Positions 18,462 to 27,940 of a stretch of DNA of 64,000 bases are shown here, one piece after another. Position 1 is the first letter of the stretch, and each line of letters opens with the position of its first letter. Below the pieces are notes generated by a model. The model was not told where the DNA came from and made no database searches. It was given only the letters and a program-made list of their open reading frames with translations. Position numbers and translations under genes: made by a program. The DNA comes from Persicitalea jodogahamensis (lineage in GTDB: Bacteria; Bacteroidota; Bacteroidia; Cytophagales; Spirosomataceae): assembly GCF_014651615.1 (NCBI RefSeq), contig NZ_BMXF01000001.1:1831731-1895730 (forward strand), read 5' to 3'.

Positions 18462-19256
18462 TCAACATCCTCCACTTCTGGGGATGGCATAAATTACGTT
18501 GTCCGAAACGGATAAATTGAAGACTTTATCTTCGATAGCAGGAAATATCAGTTGCCAGGTTTTTCCCTGGTCTGAGGATCTGAAAATGCCGGTTGGGTGA
18601 CCACAAAAGAGGTCTTCACCCACCTGAACAATGGAGGCAATGGAAAGGCTTGCGGGTAAGCCGGCATCAATGGGCTGCCAGGTTTTGCCGCCGTCGTAGG
18701 AGGTGCGCACCCGTCTGGTCTCCGACTCGGTATTGTACGTGATCGCCGCGAATCCACCTTTAATGCGTTCAACGGTGATGCCTACTCCGCCCTCACTAAT
18801 CACCAAATCCCAGGTTTCACCCGCATCGGTCGACCGGATAATTCCCTTTTGGTTGGTAGCCAGAAGTACCCCGTCGGCTTCTGCCAATCTCCCGGTCTTG
18901 GCAGAACCAATGCTGTTAAATATGCCCGAGAAAAACTCTCTTTGCCAGTAGGGAGCCGTGGAATTGGGCTGACTGCGGTAGATCTCGTTTCCGGTACGTA
19001 TATATAGCTCACGATCTTTTTCAACGAAACCATCTCTTTGAATACCTTCTTCCCGCAAGTTTGCAGGCAGCCCTGCGCTGATGTCCTGCCAGGTCTGTCC
19101 GCCATCGGTAGATTTAAAAATGAGGTTTGCAGCTACGGCCTCTTCGCTTTTTTGTTTTGACTGACTATGCGCGAGAGGGGATGACTGGGTCAATTCTAAC
19201 CCCGTATCTAGGGCAAATGCGAATTGTAGAAGGAGCAAAAAGGCAAGGTTATTCAT
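18462..19256 (-). CDS. Secreted Asp-box (BNR-repeat) beta-propeller protein
   Basis: 264 residues with a hydrophobic N-terminal signal. It has four Asp-box motifs: STDGGQTW (~49), STDAGETW (~142), SYDGGKTW (~186) and SSDQGKTW (~226). These turns mark sialidase/sortilin/Ycf48-type propellers. The sialidase catalytic Arg triad is not evident, so a binding or scaffold role is more likely than glycosidase activity. The protein is shorter than a full six- or seven-bladed propeller and ends right after a strand (SGGC), so it may be a half-propeller. It is convergent with the GH43 gene. Confidence 0.7.
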   Translation of the reverse strand: MNNLAFLLLLQFAFALDTGLELTQSSPLAHSQSKQKSEEAVAANLIFKSTDGGQTWQDISAGLPANLREEGIQRDGFVEKDRELYIRTGNEIYRSQPNSTAPYWQREFFSGIFNSIGSAKTGRLAEADGVLLATNQKGIIRSTDAGETWDLVISEGGVGITVERIKGGFAAITYNTESETRRVRTSYDGGKTWQPIDAGLPASLSIASIVQVGEDLFCGHPTGIFRSSDQGKTWQLIFPAIEDKVFNLSVSDNVIYAIPRSGGC

Positions 19257-19603
19257 GACTAAAATGGGTTTGGTGATACAATGCTGTAAAGCTATCGAGC
19301 ATCAGCTATTCCGAAGCTTTTCAATTGTAAAAGGATGTAAACGTTATGTAAAACGTTGCAAAACCACCGAAAAATTTACCAATTCGCCTTGAGGCATGAA
19401 GTAAGAATTATTGCTAATTTGGAACAAGCCTTATCAAGAGGACAGAGGCTAATAGCTTGCGGACTAAGGTTAGCGGCTTTGCGTCCCTGTTTTATGCCAA
19501 ATCACTGAGAACTAGTCCGAGCATAGTAACGTCATCTGGAATATCGATTTCAACGTAGTGCCGATCCGGCGGTAAATCCTCAATGGATTAGATTACTAAC
19601 GCT
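19257..19603. other. Intergenic region (347 bp) between Asp-box and DM13 genes
   Basis: No gene seen. It contains an imperfect tandem repeat ATGTAAACGTT / ATGTAAAACGTT at 19335-19357, each with an AACGTT palindrome, upstream of the Asp-box gene. This could be a regulatory site; no recognisable -7/-33 pair and no terminator. Confidence 0.4.
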
Positions 19604-20083
19604 TTATTTCTGCATAGGAACCATCAATTCTGCCGATCCGAACAGCACGGCGAATTGCTTGCACCAGATCAGCACTTGCTTGCGGTCATTGACTTTGGCA
19701 TCGTCAGGAAGTGTCAGGAAGAAGTTTCCGGTGTTTTTTAACTCAGCCAGCTGGATGAAGTTTCTGGCCTGGGTATCTTCGGCCAGGTAGATTCGTAAAT
19801 CCGGCCCAGGGTCGGTGGTAAAACTGTTGAATACCAACGTGTATTTTCCGTCCTTTTGATAAAGCTTGGCCGTCCCCGACGTGGGATGAACGCCGTTTTT
19901 AAAAGTACCCTGCGACACCAGTGTCTGGGTGGACGGGTCGAAAGTCGCACCTCCGCCCGTGGTGCTACCTCCCGGCGTTGCGTTTAGGTTGTCGGCGGGT
20001 ACCAGTTCCTTGTCTTTGGGTGAGCAGGAAAAGACTACGGCAATGGCCAATATCAGGGCGATGTTTTTCAGGAAGGTATTCAT
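19604..20083 (-). CDS. DM13-domain lipoprotein
   Basis: 159 residues. Lipoprotein signal with lipobox-like VVFSCSPK (Cys20), a Gly/Thr-rich spacer (~35-48), then one DM13 domain (~55-157): GTFKNGVHPTSGTAKLY, FTTDPGPDLRIYL, a central ELKNTGNFFLTLPDD and the closing VLIWCKQFAVLFGSAEL. The CKxF motif with a conserved Cys is the DM13 signature; the domain is proposed to be an electron-transfer or redox module. Likely anchored to a membrane facing the periplasm. It stands alone in orientation between two gaps. Confidence 0.82.
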   Translation of the reverse strand: MNTFLKNIALILAIAVVFSCSPKDKELVPADNLNATPGGSTTGGGATFDPSTQTLVSQGTFKNGVHPTSGTAKLYQKDGKYTLVFNSFTTDPGPDLRIYLAEDTQARNFIQLAELKNTGNFFLTLPDDAKVNDRKQVLIWCKQFAVLFGSAELMVPMQK

Positions 20084-20279
20084 GTTCGTTTATCTGATTG
20101 GGTTGGGTACTTTATATACGGGACTACCTTGCCATGGGGTTGCGTGGGGCTTTCCATTCAGCCGGGACACACTGCGAAGGGTAGTTTGGGCTTGAACTTA
20201 TCTTTCGTCAGCGAAGAGAGGTCGCTCCGTGTCTCCCTGACCCTTGTATTACAATAAACCTATAATCCTCTTCTTGTTA

Positions 20280-22151
20280 ATGAAGCAACGTTTTATTGCC
20301 CTTCTGTGCTTGTGCAGCCTTTTCTCCGGCCAGCCTGCCGCCGCCCAGACAATCTCCGGTGAGCAGAAGATCTGGCACAAAATATCAATTGACTTTGAAG
20401 GCCCGCTGAGTTCAGAAACAGCCCTGCCCAACCCTTTCAGTTATTATCGCCTCGATGTCACGTTTGCCCACGAGAGTGGCTCGCCCGTGTTGGTGGTGCC
20501 GGGGTATTTTGCAGCAGACGGCCAGGCGGCCAACTCATCGGCTACCAGCGGGAACGTTTGGCGGGTGCATTTTGCCCCGTCCAAAATGGGCCGATGGAAC
20601 TATACCGTTTCTTTCAGGGGGGGCGAAAATGCTGCCGTGGGTGGTGCGGGGCAACCGGCGGGCTACATGGATGGCAAAAAAGGCAGTATCAGTGTGGCAA
20701 ACACCGATAAGGCTTTGCCTGACAACCGCGCCAGGGGACGCCTGGAATACAACGGTACCCGGTATCTGAAATACGCCGGGACGGGGGAAAACTTCATCAA
20801 AGTCGGAGCCGACTCTCCCGAAAATATGCTCCATTATGTGGACTTCGACGGTACCCTCGATGGATACGGTAAACTGGGGAAAGAATACCTGCAGTTGATG
20901 AAAACCTGGGAACCTCACGCTCAGGATGCCGATAAGGAAGTAAGTGAGTATACCTGGAAAAACGGCAAGGGTAAAAATATTATGGGGGCGATCAACTACC
21001 TGGCCGCCAAAGGACAAAACGCCTTTTCGTTCCTTACGTTCTCGGTCGATGGCGATGACGGCTGCATTTATCCTCATATCGTCAGGAACGACTCCCTGTT
21101 CATTAAATCTTCTCAGGAGTCTAAATCCTGGGAAAAAGCCGTGCACCACGACCGCTTCGATTGCTCCAAACTCGATCAGTGGGAACGGGTGCTCGACTAC
21201 GCCGAAACCAAGGGCATGTTCCTGCACTTCAAAACGTTCGAGAACGAAGGCGTGGCCCTGATGGGACAGCATGAATTATCCAACGACCGAAAACTATATT
21301 ACCGCGAACTGATTGCCCGTTTCGGACATCACCTGGCCCTGAACTGGAATCTGAGCGAAGAAACGAAAGTGGACGTGGCGGCGATCCGGGAAACGGCCTC
21401 TTACATCCGGTCGACTGATCCTTACAGGAATCATGTGGTGCAGCACACATTTCCGCTGGGACACGGAAAAAAAGGCGCCCCGGAACAACCTTCGTTCGAC
21501 TACTACTACCTGAATCTGGTAGGCTTCCAGTCAGAGCTGACCGGTGCGTCGCTGCAGTTGCAGAAGGATGACGTCCACGAACAGGTGAAACGCTGGGTCG
21601 AGCTTTCGGCGCAAAGCGGCAAGCCGTGGGTGATATGCAACGACGAGCAGGGCAACGCCTCCACGGGTGTAACGGTGGACGCCGATAGCCCGCTTTTCAA
21701 AAACAAACTACCCGATAATCTGGACGAAATCCGCCACAAGGTGCTGTGGGCTACGCTCATGGCAGGGGGCGCGGGCGTTGAATACTACTACGGCTACCAG
21801 GCCGAAACCAACGACCTCAATGCCCAGGACCACCGGACGCGGGCGCACAAGTATGAGCAGGCCAAAATTGCCCGTGACTTTTTCGAACAGTACATACCCT
21901 TCGCAGATATGAAATCGCTGGACGAAGCCACGGCCAATCCCGACGATTACGTTTTCGGCAAAGAGGGAGCTGTGTATGCGGTGTATATGCCCAAAGGCGG
22001 CGGGCTGGCGATCGACATTCCCGCCGGAAAGTGGGCTGTTCAGTGGTACAACCCTCGTGAAGGCGGCAACCTGTCTGCCAAAAAAGCATTCTCAAAACCT
22101 GCCAACGCGCCCGATGCTAAGGATTGGGTGGCTTTGATCACCAAAAATTAA
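20280..22151 (+). CDS. Secreted DUF5060-type putative glycoside hydrolase
   Basis: 623 residues from the ATG at 20280 (signal peptide to AAAQ, 23). DUF5060 beta-sandwich at ~28-115 (KISIDFEGP, VHFAPSKMGRWNYTVSF), then a TIM-barrel-like catalytic region ~150-560 (NFIKVGADSPEN, FLTFSVDGDDG, HFKTFENEG, ALNWNLSEE, WVICNDEQGN) and a short C-terminal beta domain resembling DUF5605/collagen-binding (AVYMPKGGGLAIDIPAGKWAVQWYNPREGG). The acidic residues in NLSEE and NDEQ are candidate catalytic groups (inference). The sugar target is unknown. The gene is followed after 9 bp by the DUF1080 gene, so the two are probably one operon. Confidence 0.8.
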   Translation: MKQRFIALLCLCSLFSGQPAAAQTISGEQKIWHKISIDFEGPLSSETALPNPFSYYRLDVTFAHESGSPVLVVPGYFAADGQAANSSATSGNVWRVHFAPSKMGRWNYTVSFRGGENAAVGGAGQPAGYMDGKKGSISVANTDKALPDNRARGRLEYNGTRYLKYAGTGENFIKVGADSPENMLHYVDFDGTLDGYGKLGKEYLQLMKTWEPHAQDADKEVSEYTWKNGKGKNIMGAINYLAAKGQNAFSFLTFSVDGDDGCIYPHIVRNDSLFIKSSQESKSWEKAVHHDRFDCSKLDQWERVLDYAETKGMFLHFKTFENEGVALMGQHELSNDRKLYYRELIARFGHHLALNWNLSEETKVDVAAIRETASYIRSTDPYRNHVVQHTFPLGHGKKGAPEQPSFDYYYLNLVGFQSELTGASLQLQKDDVHEQVKRWVELSAQSGKPWVICNDEQGNASTGVTVDADSPLFKNKLPDNLDEIRHKVLWATLMAGGAGVEYYYGYQAETNDLNAQDHRTRAHKYEQAKIARDFFEQYIPFADMKSLDEATANPDDYVFGKEGAVYAVYMPKGGGLAIDIPAGKWAVQWYNPREGGNLSAKKAFSKPANAPDAKDWVALITKN

Positions 22152-22160
22152 TCCTGTCCT

Positions 22161-23576
22161 ATGAACAACACCCTGGCAATAATTTTTCTGGCGCTGGTGA
22201 TTCAGAGCTGTTCCGGAAAAATCCCAACGGAATCTAACGGGCAGATCGAAGTGGAGGCTGAGAACTTCTCCGCCCAAACCCAGGACGACCTGCGAAAGTG
22301 GGTCATTGTCAGAGACCGGCACGCGGCCACTGCCAGCGGGGGAGCTTACGTTGAATGCCTGCCCGATACCCGCGTCACGCACGACGACAAACTTATTGCC
22401 GGCGAAAATTTTTCGAACGTGGCGGGCCAAATGGCGGTACTTTCCTATCCGGTGAATGTCCAAACTACCGGACGCTATTACGTGTGGGTGCGGGCCTATT
22501 CTACCGGCTCGGAAGATAACGGCATCCATGTCGGGCTGGACGGGCAATGGCCCGAATCGGGGCAGCGGATGCAATGGTGTGAAGGGAAAAATGCGTGGAC
22601 CTGGGAAAGCAAGCAACGCACCGAGAAAGTACACTGCGGCGAGCCTTACCTGATTTATCTGGATATCGATACGCCGGGCCGCCATCTCATTCAGTTTTCG
22701 ATGCGCGAGGATGGCTTTGAGTTCGATAAGTTTTTGCTGACGAGGGACAAGAACTTCAAGGCATTCTCCGCTACCGCCTGGCAGGATTTGTTTGACGGCA
22801 AAACCTTTGACGGCTGGACAAAGTACCTGGGACGCCCGCAGACAACATCAGCGGTGCCGGGCATGGCGAAGGATGCCAACGGTAGATACACCGGGAATCT
22901 GGGAGTTGACAACGATCCGCTGAATGTCTATTCCATCGTCCGGGAAGATGGTCAGCCCGCCATTCGGGTCAGCGGCGAGGTATTCGGAACTCTACTTTTC
23001 AACCAAAATTTTGAGAACTACCACGTCAGGGTAGATTTCAAATGGGGAGAGAAAAAATGGCCGCCCCGCGAAGATCAACCCCGCGACGCCGGGCTGCTCT
23101 ACCACGGGTCAGGTGAGCAGGGAAGCGTGGAAAACAACTGGCACCTCTCTCAGGAATGCCAGATTCAGGAAGGTGATGCGGGCGACTACTGGCCCGTCGG
23201 CAACGTGACGATCGACATTCCGGCAATCAAGACGGACACAAGCGAATTCTGGGCCTACCGCCCTAAGGCACCGCTCCGGACCAATTTTTTCTCCCGTGAA
23301 ATGTCGGAAAGAAGGATTCTGAAGTACCCCGACAATGAAAAACCGCATGGCCAGTGGAACACAGCCGAGGTAATCACCTGGGGTGATAGCAGCGTTCATA
23401 TCATCAACGGGAAAGTGGTGATGCGGCTCTATAATTCCCGGAAAATTGTTGACGGAAAAAGCGTGCCCCTGCGGAGCGGGAAAATCGCCCTTCAATCGGA
23501 AGGCGCGGAGCTGTTTTACCGCAATGTGCAGGTCAGGCAGGTCACCGCCCTGCCACAGGAACTCCACCTAGATTAG
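22161..23576 (+). CDS. Lipoprotein with N-terminal beta-sandwich and DUF1080 (3-keto-disaccharide hydrolase-like) domain
   Basis: 471 residues. Lipobox ALVIQSCSG (Cys17). Residues ~28-195 are a galactose-binding-like domain (EVEAENFSA, GRYYVWVRAYSTG, PGRHLIQFSM); ~205-460 is DUF1080 (WQDLFDGKTFDGWTKY, ENYHVRVDFKWGEKKW, DAGLLYHGSG, SQECQIQEGDAGDYW, ALQSEGAELFYRNVQVR). DUF1080 folds like concanavalin-type glucanases and includes 3-keto-disaccharide hydrolases, so a role in sugar side-chain or keto-sugar breakdown is plausible. It lies 9 bp after the DUF5060 gene and is likely co-translated. An outer-membrane lipid anchor is inferred. Confidence 0.83.
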   Translation: MNNTLAIIFLALVIQSCSGKIPTESNGQIEVEAENFSAQTQDDLRKWVIVRDRHAATASGGAYVECLPDTRVTHDDKLIAGENFSNVAGQMAVLSYPVNVQTTGRYYVWVRAYSTGSEDNGIHVGLDGQWPESGQRMQWCEGKNAWTWESKQRTEKVHCGEPYLIYLDIDTPGRHLIQFSMREDGFEFDKFLLTRDKNFKAFSATAWQDLFDGKTFDGWTKYLGRPQTTSAVPGMAKDANGRYTGNLGVDNDPLNVYSIVREDGQPAIRVSGEVFGTLLFNQNFENYHVRVDFKWGEKKWPPREDQPRDAGLLYHGSGEQGSVENNWHLSQECQIQEGDAGDYWPVGNVTIDIPAIKTDTSEFWAYRPKAPLRTNFFSREMSERRILKYPDNEKPHGQWNTAEVITWGDSSVHIINGKVVMRLYNSRKIVDGKSVPLRSGKIALQSEGAELFYRNVQVRQVTALPQELHLD

Positions 23577-23956
23577 GGCTACTCCGCCCGGTAGCTTCCA
23601 TGCTTCCAAGATCCAGGGCTTTGTCTTGTGAACTCCCGCGTATTGGACCCGGCAGCATCGGCCATTCCTCAATCGGCTGGACCTTCTGATCTGCCGTCGT
23701 CTGACTTTCCATTCCTGGTTTAGCCCGACTTCAAAAGTCCTGGTCGCTACCCGGTCGGGGTAGGTATCGGGACCCGGTTGGTGGTGGCAACAGACAAGAA
23801 ATCTGACTACAATTTGCGAATTCCCGACGATTCGGATTTTAAAAAATGGTAGTTTTGAAAAAGAGGGCCAGAACAAAAATGCCCGGAAAAGCATTGGGAA
23901 CTGACCCCACGGTCATGATTGATCGCTCTGTTCCTGGTCTGTTTCAATCCCGATTT
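23577..23956. other. Intergenic region (380 bp) before the polysaccharide deacetylase
   Basis: No credible gene on either strand. It contains a direct repeat ACCCGGT at 23749-23755 and 23772-23778, and a -7-like TAGTTTTG at 23850-23857 without a suitably spaced TTG. A minus-strand open frame across it has no coding character I can recognise. Confidence 0.4.
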
Positions 23957-24877
23957 ATGAAAAATATACACCTTCTTGTTTTCATCCTCGTCGCCCAGTG
24001 TGCCCTGGCTCAGACCCGCCAGCTATGCGTTTCGGTGGACGACCTGCCCACAGTGGCTTACGGAGCAGATAATCACGAAGAAATCACCCGAAAACTGATT
24101 GCCAGCTTCCAGAAGTACCGTATCCCCGCCATCGGTTTTGTGAACGAAAGCAAACTGTACGAAGGTGGCGAGCTGCGCGCAAAAGAGGTGGCGCTGCTGC
24201 GACAGTGGCTGGCGGGAGGCTACGAACTCGGAAACCATACTTTCGGGCATAACAGCTACCATCAGGTCATTTTCAGCGATTTTACGGCCGATGTCCTGAA
24301 AGGCGCCGTGGTTACCCCGCCGCTGAGCAAAGCCGCGGGCTTGCCGTGGCGCTATTTCCGGCACCCCTATCTCCATATCGGTAAAACCCAGTCTGCCTAC
24401 GACTCTCTGGCTGTTTTCCTGACAAAAACCGGCTACACCGAGGCCCCGGTGACGATCGATAACACCGATTACCTTTTTGCCAAAGTCTACGCAATGGCGC
24501 ACCGGAAAAACGACAGTGCGCTCATGCAACGCATCGGGACCGATTATGTGGAATACATGGAAGCTAAAATCCACTTTTACGAGGAGGCCAGCCGGAAACT
24601 CTTTGACCGGGAAATTCCGCAGGTCCTGCTCATCCACGCCAGTCTGCTCAATGCCGATTACCTCGACGACCTGGCCGAAATGTATCAGCGGAATGGCTAT
24701 GCTTTCGTGACGCTTTCCACCGCCTTGCAGGATACCGCTTACCGCGAAAAGATTACTAAATTTGGCAATTATGGTATTTCGTGGATTGACCGCTGGGCTC
24801 TCAGCCGGGGCGTATCGTTTGATTTCCTGGCCAACGATCCGCCTACGCCCACGTATATCGAAGAAGCAGCGAAGTAG
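23957..24877 (+). CDS. Secreted polysaccharide deacetylase (NodB-like)
   Basis: 306 residues from the ATG at 23957; an upstream in-frame ATG would add 37 residues ahead of the signal peptide (to CALAQ, 19) and is rejected. NodB motifs: SVDDLP (catalytic/metal Asp28-Asp29), GNHTFGHNSYH (the His pair that binds metal) and RHPYLH. The family removes N- or O-acetyl groups from glycans in the periplasm or outside the cell. The C-terminal half (~165-306) is helical with LIHASLLNADYLDDL. It belongs with the glycan-related genes upstream but has its own 380-bp leader region. Confidence 0.85.
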   Translation: MKNIHLLVFILVAQCALAQTRQLCVSVDDLPTVAYGADNHEEITRKLIASFQKYRIPAIGFVNESKLYEGGELRAKEVALLRQWLAGGYELGNHTFGHNSYHQVIFSDFTADVLKGAVVTPPLSKAAGLPWRYFRHPYLHIGKTQSAYDSLAVFLTKTGYTEAPVTIDNTDYLFAKVYAMAHRKNDSALMQRIGTDYVEYMEAKIHFYEEASRKLFDREIPQVLLIHASLLNADYLDDLAEMYQRNGYAFVTLSTALQDTAYREKITKFGNYGISWIDRWALSRGVSFDFLANDPPTPTYIEEAAK

Positions 24878-24919
24878 TAGTTTCCTTTTTACCTGACCAA
24901 TAACCAGCCTTTAATTTTC

Positions 24920-25288
24920 ATGAAAAAGCTCAATCTATTCCTGATCATCGCTTTCCTTCTCATCGGGAGCGGCCCGCTTGTTGCTCAAAGCAACACCGAC
25001 CTGACTGGCCCCTGGGTACTTGACGTAAAAACAGATATGGGAAGTGGTACACCCACATTTGACCTGAAGCAGGATGCTGAAGGAAAAATCACGGGAACCT
25101 ATGAGGGGCAACTCGGCGAAACTGAACTCAAAGGATCGATCAAAGACGAAACTTTTCACATCGAGTTTTCGGTACAGGGAAATCTGGTGCAATATGACGG
25201 GAAAGTCGACAACGGAGTCATAAGCGGAAAGGTGGAGATTGGCACGGCGGCCACCGGAACATTCACCGGCAAACGAAAAGAGCAGTAA
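24920..25288 (+). CDS. Small secreted beta-rich protein of unknown function
   Basis: 122 residues with a signal peptide (to LVAQ, 23). The mature ~100 residues alternate short strands and glycine turns (TGPWVLDV, GKITGTYEG, TELKGSIKDETFHIEFS, GVISGKVEIG, TGTFTGKRKE). This resembles the small lipocalin-like domain often fused to or encoded near periplasmic hydrolases in Bacteroidota. No catalytic residues. It lies 42 bp after the deacetylase, so it may be in the same transcript. Confidence 0.65.
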   Translation: MKKLNLFLIIAFLLIGSGPLVAQSNTDLTGPWVLDVKTDMGSGTPTFDLKQDAEGKITGTYEGQLGETELKGSIKDETFHIEFSVQGNLVQYDGKVDNGVISGKVEIGTAATGTFTGKRKEQ

Positions 25289-25315
25289 GAACAACGGGTT
25301 TGATAAAACAAAGTC

Positions 25316-25849
25316 ATGAAAGACATAGTCTATTATGTTGCCAGCTCACTCGACGGGTTCATTTCCGGTCCGGATGACGACATCAGCGGATTTGTGCCGG
25401 AAGGGAGCGGTGTGCAGCAGTACCTTAAAGATCTGGCAACTTTTGAATCGGTTATCATGGGCCGTAAAACCTACGAGTTTGGCTACGCGTATGGCCTGAA
25501 ACCCGGCCGGCTCGCCTATCCGCACATGGAGCACTTTATCTTCTCCGACCATCTGACATTTGACGAACCAGACCCCAGGCTGCACGTGAAGCCTCTTCAG
25601 CTCGATGAAATTGAGAAAATCCGGGAAGAAGCAAAAACGGATGTGTACCTCTGCGGTGGCGGACAGTTTGCGGGCTGGTTGCTGGACAACCAAAAAATTG
25701 ACGTGCTGAAGATTAAGCTGAACCCCTTAATTCTGGGGAAAGGTGTCAGGCTCTTCGGCGATTCAGAACAAAATCTTAAAACGGAATTGGTCGACAGCAA
25801 AACCTACGAAGGAGGTTTGCAGATCATCACTTATAGGATTCTATACTAA
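25316..25849 (+). CDS. Dihydrofolate-reductase-like (RibD C-terminal domain) protein
   Basis: 177 residues, cytosolic. It begins IVYYVASSLDGFISG and has VIMGRKTYEF, EKIREEAKTDVYLCGGGQFAGWLL and LKIKLNPLILGKGVRLF, the pattern of stand-alone RibD-C/YyaP-type proteins. These have the dihydrofolate-reductase fold and bind NADPH, but the stand-alone members rarely have a known substrate. It starts 27 bp after the preceding small secreted protein. Confidence 0.82.
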   Translation: MKDIVYYVASSLDGFISGPDDDISGFVPEGSGVQQYLKDLATFESVIMGRKTYEFGYAYGLKPGRLAYPHMEHFIFSDHLTFDEPDPRLHVKPLQLDEIEKIREEAKTDVYLCGGGQFAGWLLDNQKIDVLKIKLNPLILGKGVRLFGDSEQNLKTELVDSKTYEGGLQIITYRILY

Positions 25850-25909
25850 GCCCTGAAAACTATCTCACACATATTTTCAATTATCCACTCTCCATCACCC
25901 ATTACATAA

Positions 25910-27940
25910 ATGCCCCGAATTAAAGTAGCCACCGCCGTTCTGAATCAAACGCCGATGGCGTGGGAACACAATACCAAGAACATCATCGATGCGATCGAGG
26001 ATGCCCGCCGCCAGCAGGTGAGCCTGCTCTGCCTGCCTGAACTTTGCATTACGGGGTATGGCTGCGAGGATTATTTCTTTGCCTACGATCTGGAAGAACA
26101 GGCCAAGAAATGCCTGTTGGAAATCGTTGCCCATACCGAAGATATGATCGTGGGCCTTGGCCTACCGCTGCGGCACAACAACCGGCTCTACGACGTGGCC
26201 TGCCTGGTTGCCAACAAACGAATTCTGGGGTTTTACTGCAAGCAGAATCTGGCCAACAACGGCATCCATTACGAAGCCCGCTGGTTTCACAAATGGCCGG
26301 CGGGCATTGTGGAACGAACGACCATCGACCACATGGACTACCCGATTGGCGACGTGATTTTTGATGTTTCGGGTGTCCGCATCGCTTTCGAGATTTGTGA
26401 AGATGCCTGGGTGGCGCACCGGCCGGGGCGCCGGCATTACGAGCGCGGCGTGGACATCATGCTCAATCCCAGCGCCAGCCATTTCGGATTCTCCAAATTC
26501 GTGACCCGGGAGCGTTTTGTCATCGATGCCTCGCGGTCGTTTGGATGCAGCTATATATACACCAACATGGTGGGCAACGAGGCCGGGCGGGCCATTTATG
26601 ATGGCGATGCCATGATCGCCTCCAACGGCGAATTCCTGCAATCGAGTAATCGGTTCAGCTACGAGGATTTTCTGCTCACGACGGCGGTCATCGACACCGA
26701 GTACACCCGGCTCAGCCAGGTACAGAATATTGCCGATCTGCCCAAGGATAAATTTTGGAGAGTCCCTGCCACTTTCAACTACCCGGACATCGAACCCGTA
26801 CCGCATCAAGTGGCCGCTCTGGAAGCCTTCGAAGGCGGCGGGGCTTTGAAAGAGGAGGAGTTTGCCCGCGCGGTCTGCCTGGCCCTCTTCGACTACCTGC
26901 GCAAGAGCCGCTCGCAGGGTTTTACGGTATCGCTGTCAGGCGGAGCCGATTCGGCGGCCTGCGTAGCGCTATGCGGGCTGATGATCCGGTTGGCGGAGGA
27001 AAGTATCGGGCTAGATCGGTTTAAGCAAAAACTAGGGCACATCGAGAAAATTCAGCAGTGTGGCACCGTCGAAGAAATCGCCAGAGAGCTCATTCACACG
27101 ATTTATCAGGGAACCGAAAACAGCTCGGAAGCTACCCTCGACTCGGCGCGTTCGCTGGCCGAATCCATTGGCGCTACTTTTCACAACATTAACATCAACG
27201 GCCTAGTTGGAACCTATACGGGCCTGATCGAAGAACAGATTGGTCGCGAACTGACCTGGGCGAAAGACGACATCGCGTTGCAAAACATTCAGGCACGGGT
27301 ACGCGCACCGGGCGTGTGGCTGCTCACCAACCTCACGAATCACCTCTTGCTTTCGACTTCCAATCGTTCGGAGGTGGCCGTGGGCTATGCCACTATGGAT
27401 GGCGATACGGCGGGCAGCATCAGCCCGATTGCGGGCATCGACAAGTTCTATTTGCGAAAATGGCTGGTTTGGCTCGAAACCGTGGGATGCCACGTGCAGG
27501 GCAAACACATCAAAATCGAAGGTTTGCATAAAGTGAACCGACTGCAACCGACCGCTGAACTACGTCCCGCCGACCGCAAGCAGACTGACGAAGACGACCT
27601 CATGCCGTACGAGTTTCTGGACGCGCTGGAAGAAAGCGCCATTCGTGATAAAAAGCCGCCCGTGGAATGCTACCGCATTGCATTGGTGGTATTCAAAGAC
27701 CGCTACACCCCCGCCCGGATGCTGGTCTGGACCGAGCGCTTTTTTAAGCTATGGAGCCGCAACCAGTGGAAGCGCGAGCGCTACGCGCCCTCTTTTCACC
27801 TCGACGACCTCAACCTCGATCCCCGCACCTGGTGCCGTTTCCCGATTCTGTCGGGTGGTTTCGAGCGGGAACTTCAGGAACTGCGTGACTATGCAGCGGC
27901 GGAAAAAGGTGTAAGCAAAAGCCGGAGAATTGGCTTTTGA
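25910..27940 (+). CDS. nadE: Glutamine-dependent NAD(+) synthetase
   Basis: 676 residues, two-domain enzyme that makes NAD from deamido-NAD, ATP and glutamine in the cytosol. The N-terminal nitrilase-type glutaminase (~1-285) has the triad Glu44 (CLPELC), Lys111 (YCKQNL) and Cys163 (EICEDAW). The C-terminal ATP-pyrophosphatase domain begins near 315 with the PP-loop SGGADS (343-348), followed by TTSNRSEVAVGY-type segments. Length and layout match the long bacterial form. It is monocistronic, 60 bp after the RibD-like gene. Confidence 0.95.
   Translation: MPRIKVATAVLNQTPMAWEHNTKNIIDAIEDARRQQVSLLCLPELCITGYGCEDYFFAYDLEEQAKKCLLEIVAHTEDMIVGLGLPLRHNNRLYDVACLVANKRILGFYCKQNLANNGIHYEARWFHKWPAGIVERTTIDHMDYPIGDVIFDVSGVRIAFEICEDAWVAHRPGRRHYERGVDIMLNPSASHFGFSKFVTRERFVIDASRSFGCSYIYTNMVGNEAGRAIYDGDAMIASNGEFLQSSNRFSYEDFLLTTAVIDTEYTRLSQVQNIADLPKDKFWRVPATFNYPDIEPVPHQVAALEAFEGGGALKEEEFARAVCLALFDYLRKSRSQGFTVSLSGGADSAACVALCGLMIRLAEESIGLDRFKQKLGHIEKIQQCGTVEEIARELIHTIYQGTENSSEATLDSARSLAESIGATFHNININGLVGTYTGLIEEQIGRELTWAKDDIALQNIQARVRAPGVWLLTNLTNHLLLSTSNRSEVAVGYATMDGDTAGSISPIAGIDKFYLRKWLVWLETVGCHVQGKHIKIEGLHKVNRLQPTAELRPADRKQTDEDDLMPYEFLDALEESAIRDKKPPVECYRIALVVFKDRYTPARMLVWTERFFKLWSRNQWKRERYAPSFHLDDLNLDPRTWCRFPILSGGFERELQELRDYAAAEKGVSKSRRIGF

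Noticed and set aside
20535-21272. Minus-strand frame inside the DUF5060 gene
   Set aside because: Antisense shadow; composition is that of a reversed coding strand.
23568-23894. 108-codon minus-strand frame in the gap before the deacetylase
   Set aside because: No family pattern, Cys/Arg-rich, overlaps the end of the DUF1080 gene; treated as non-coding.
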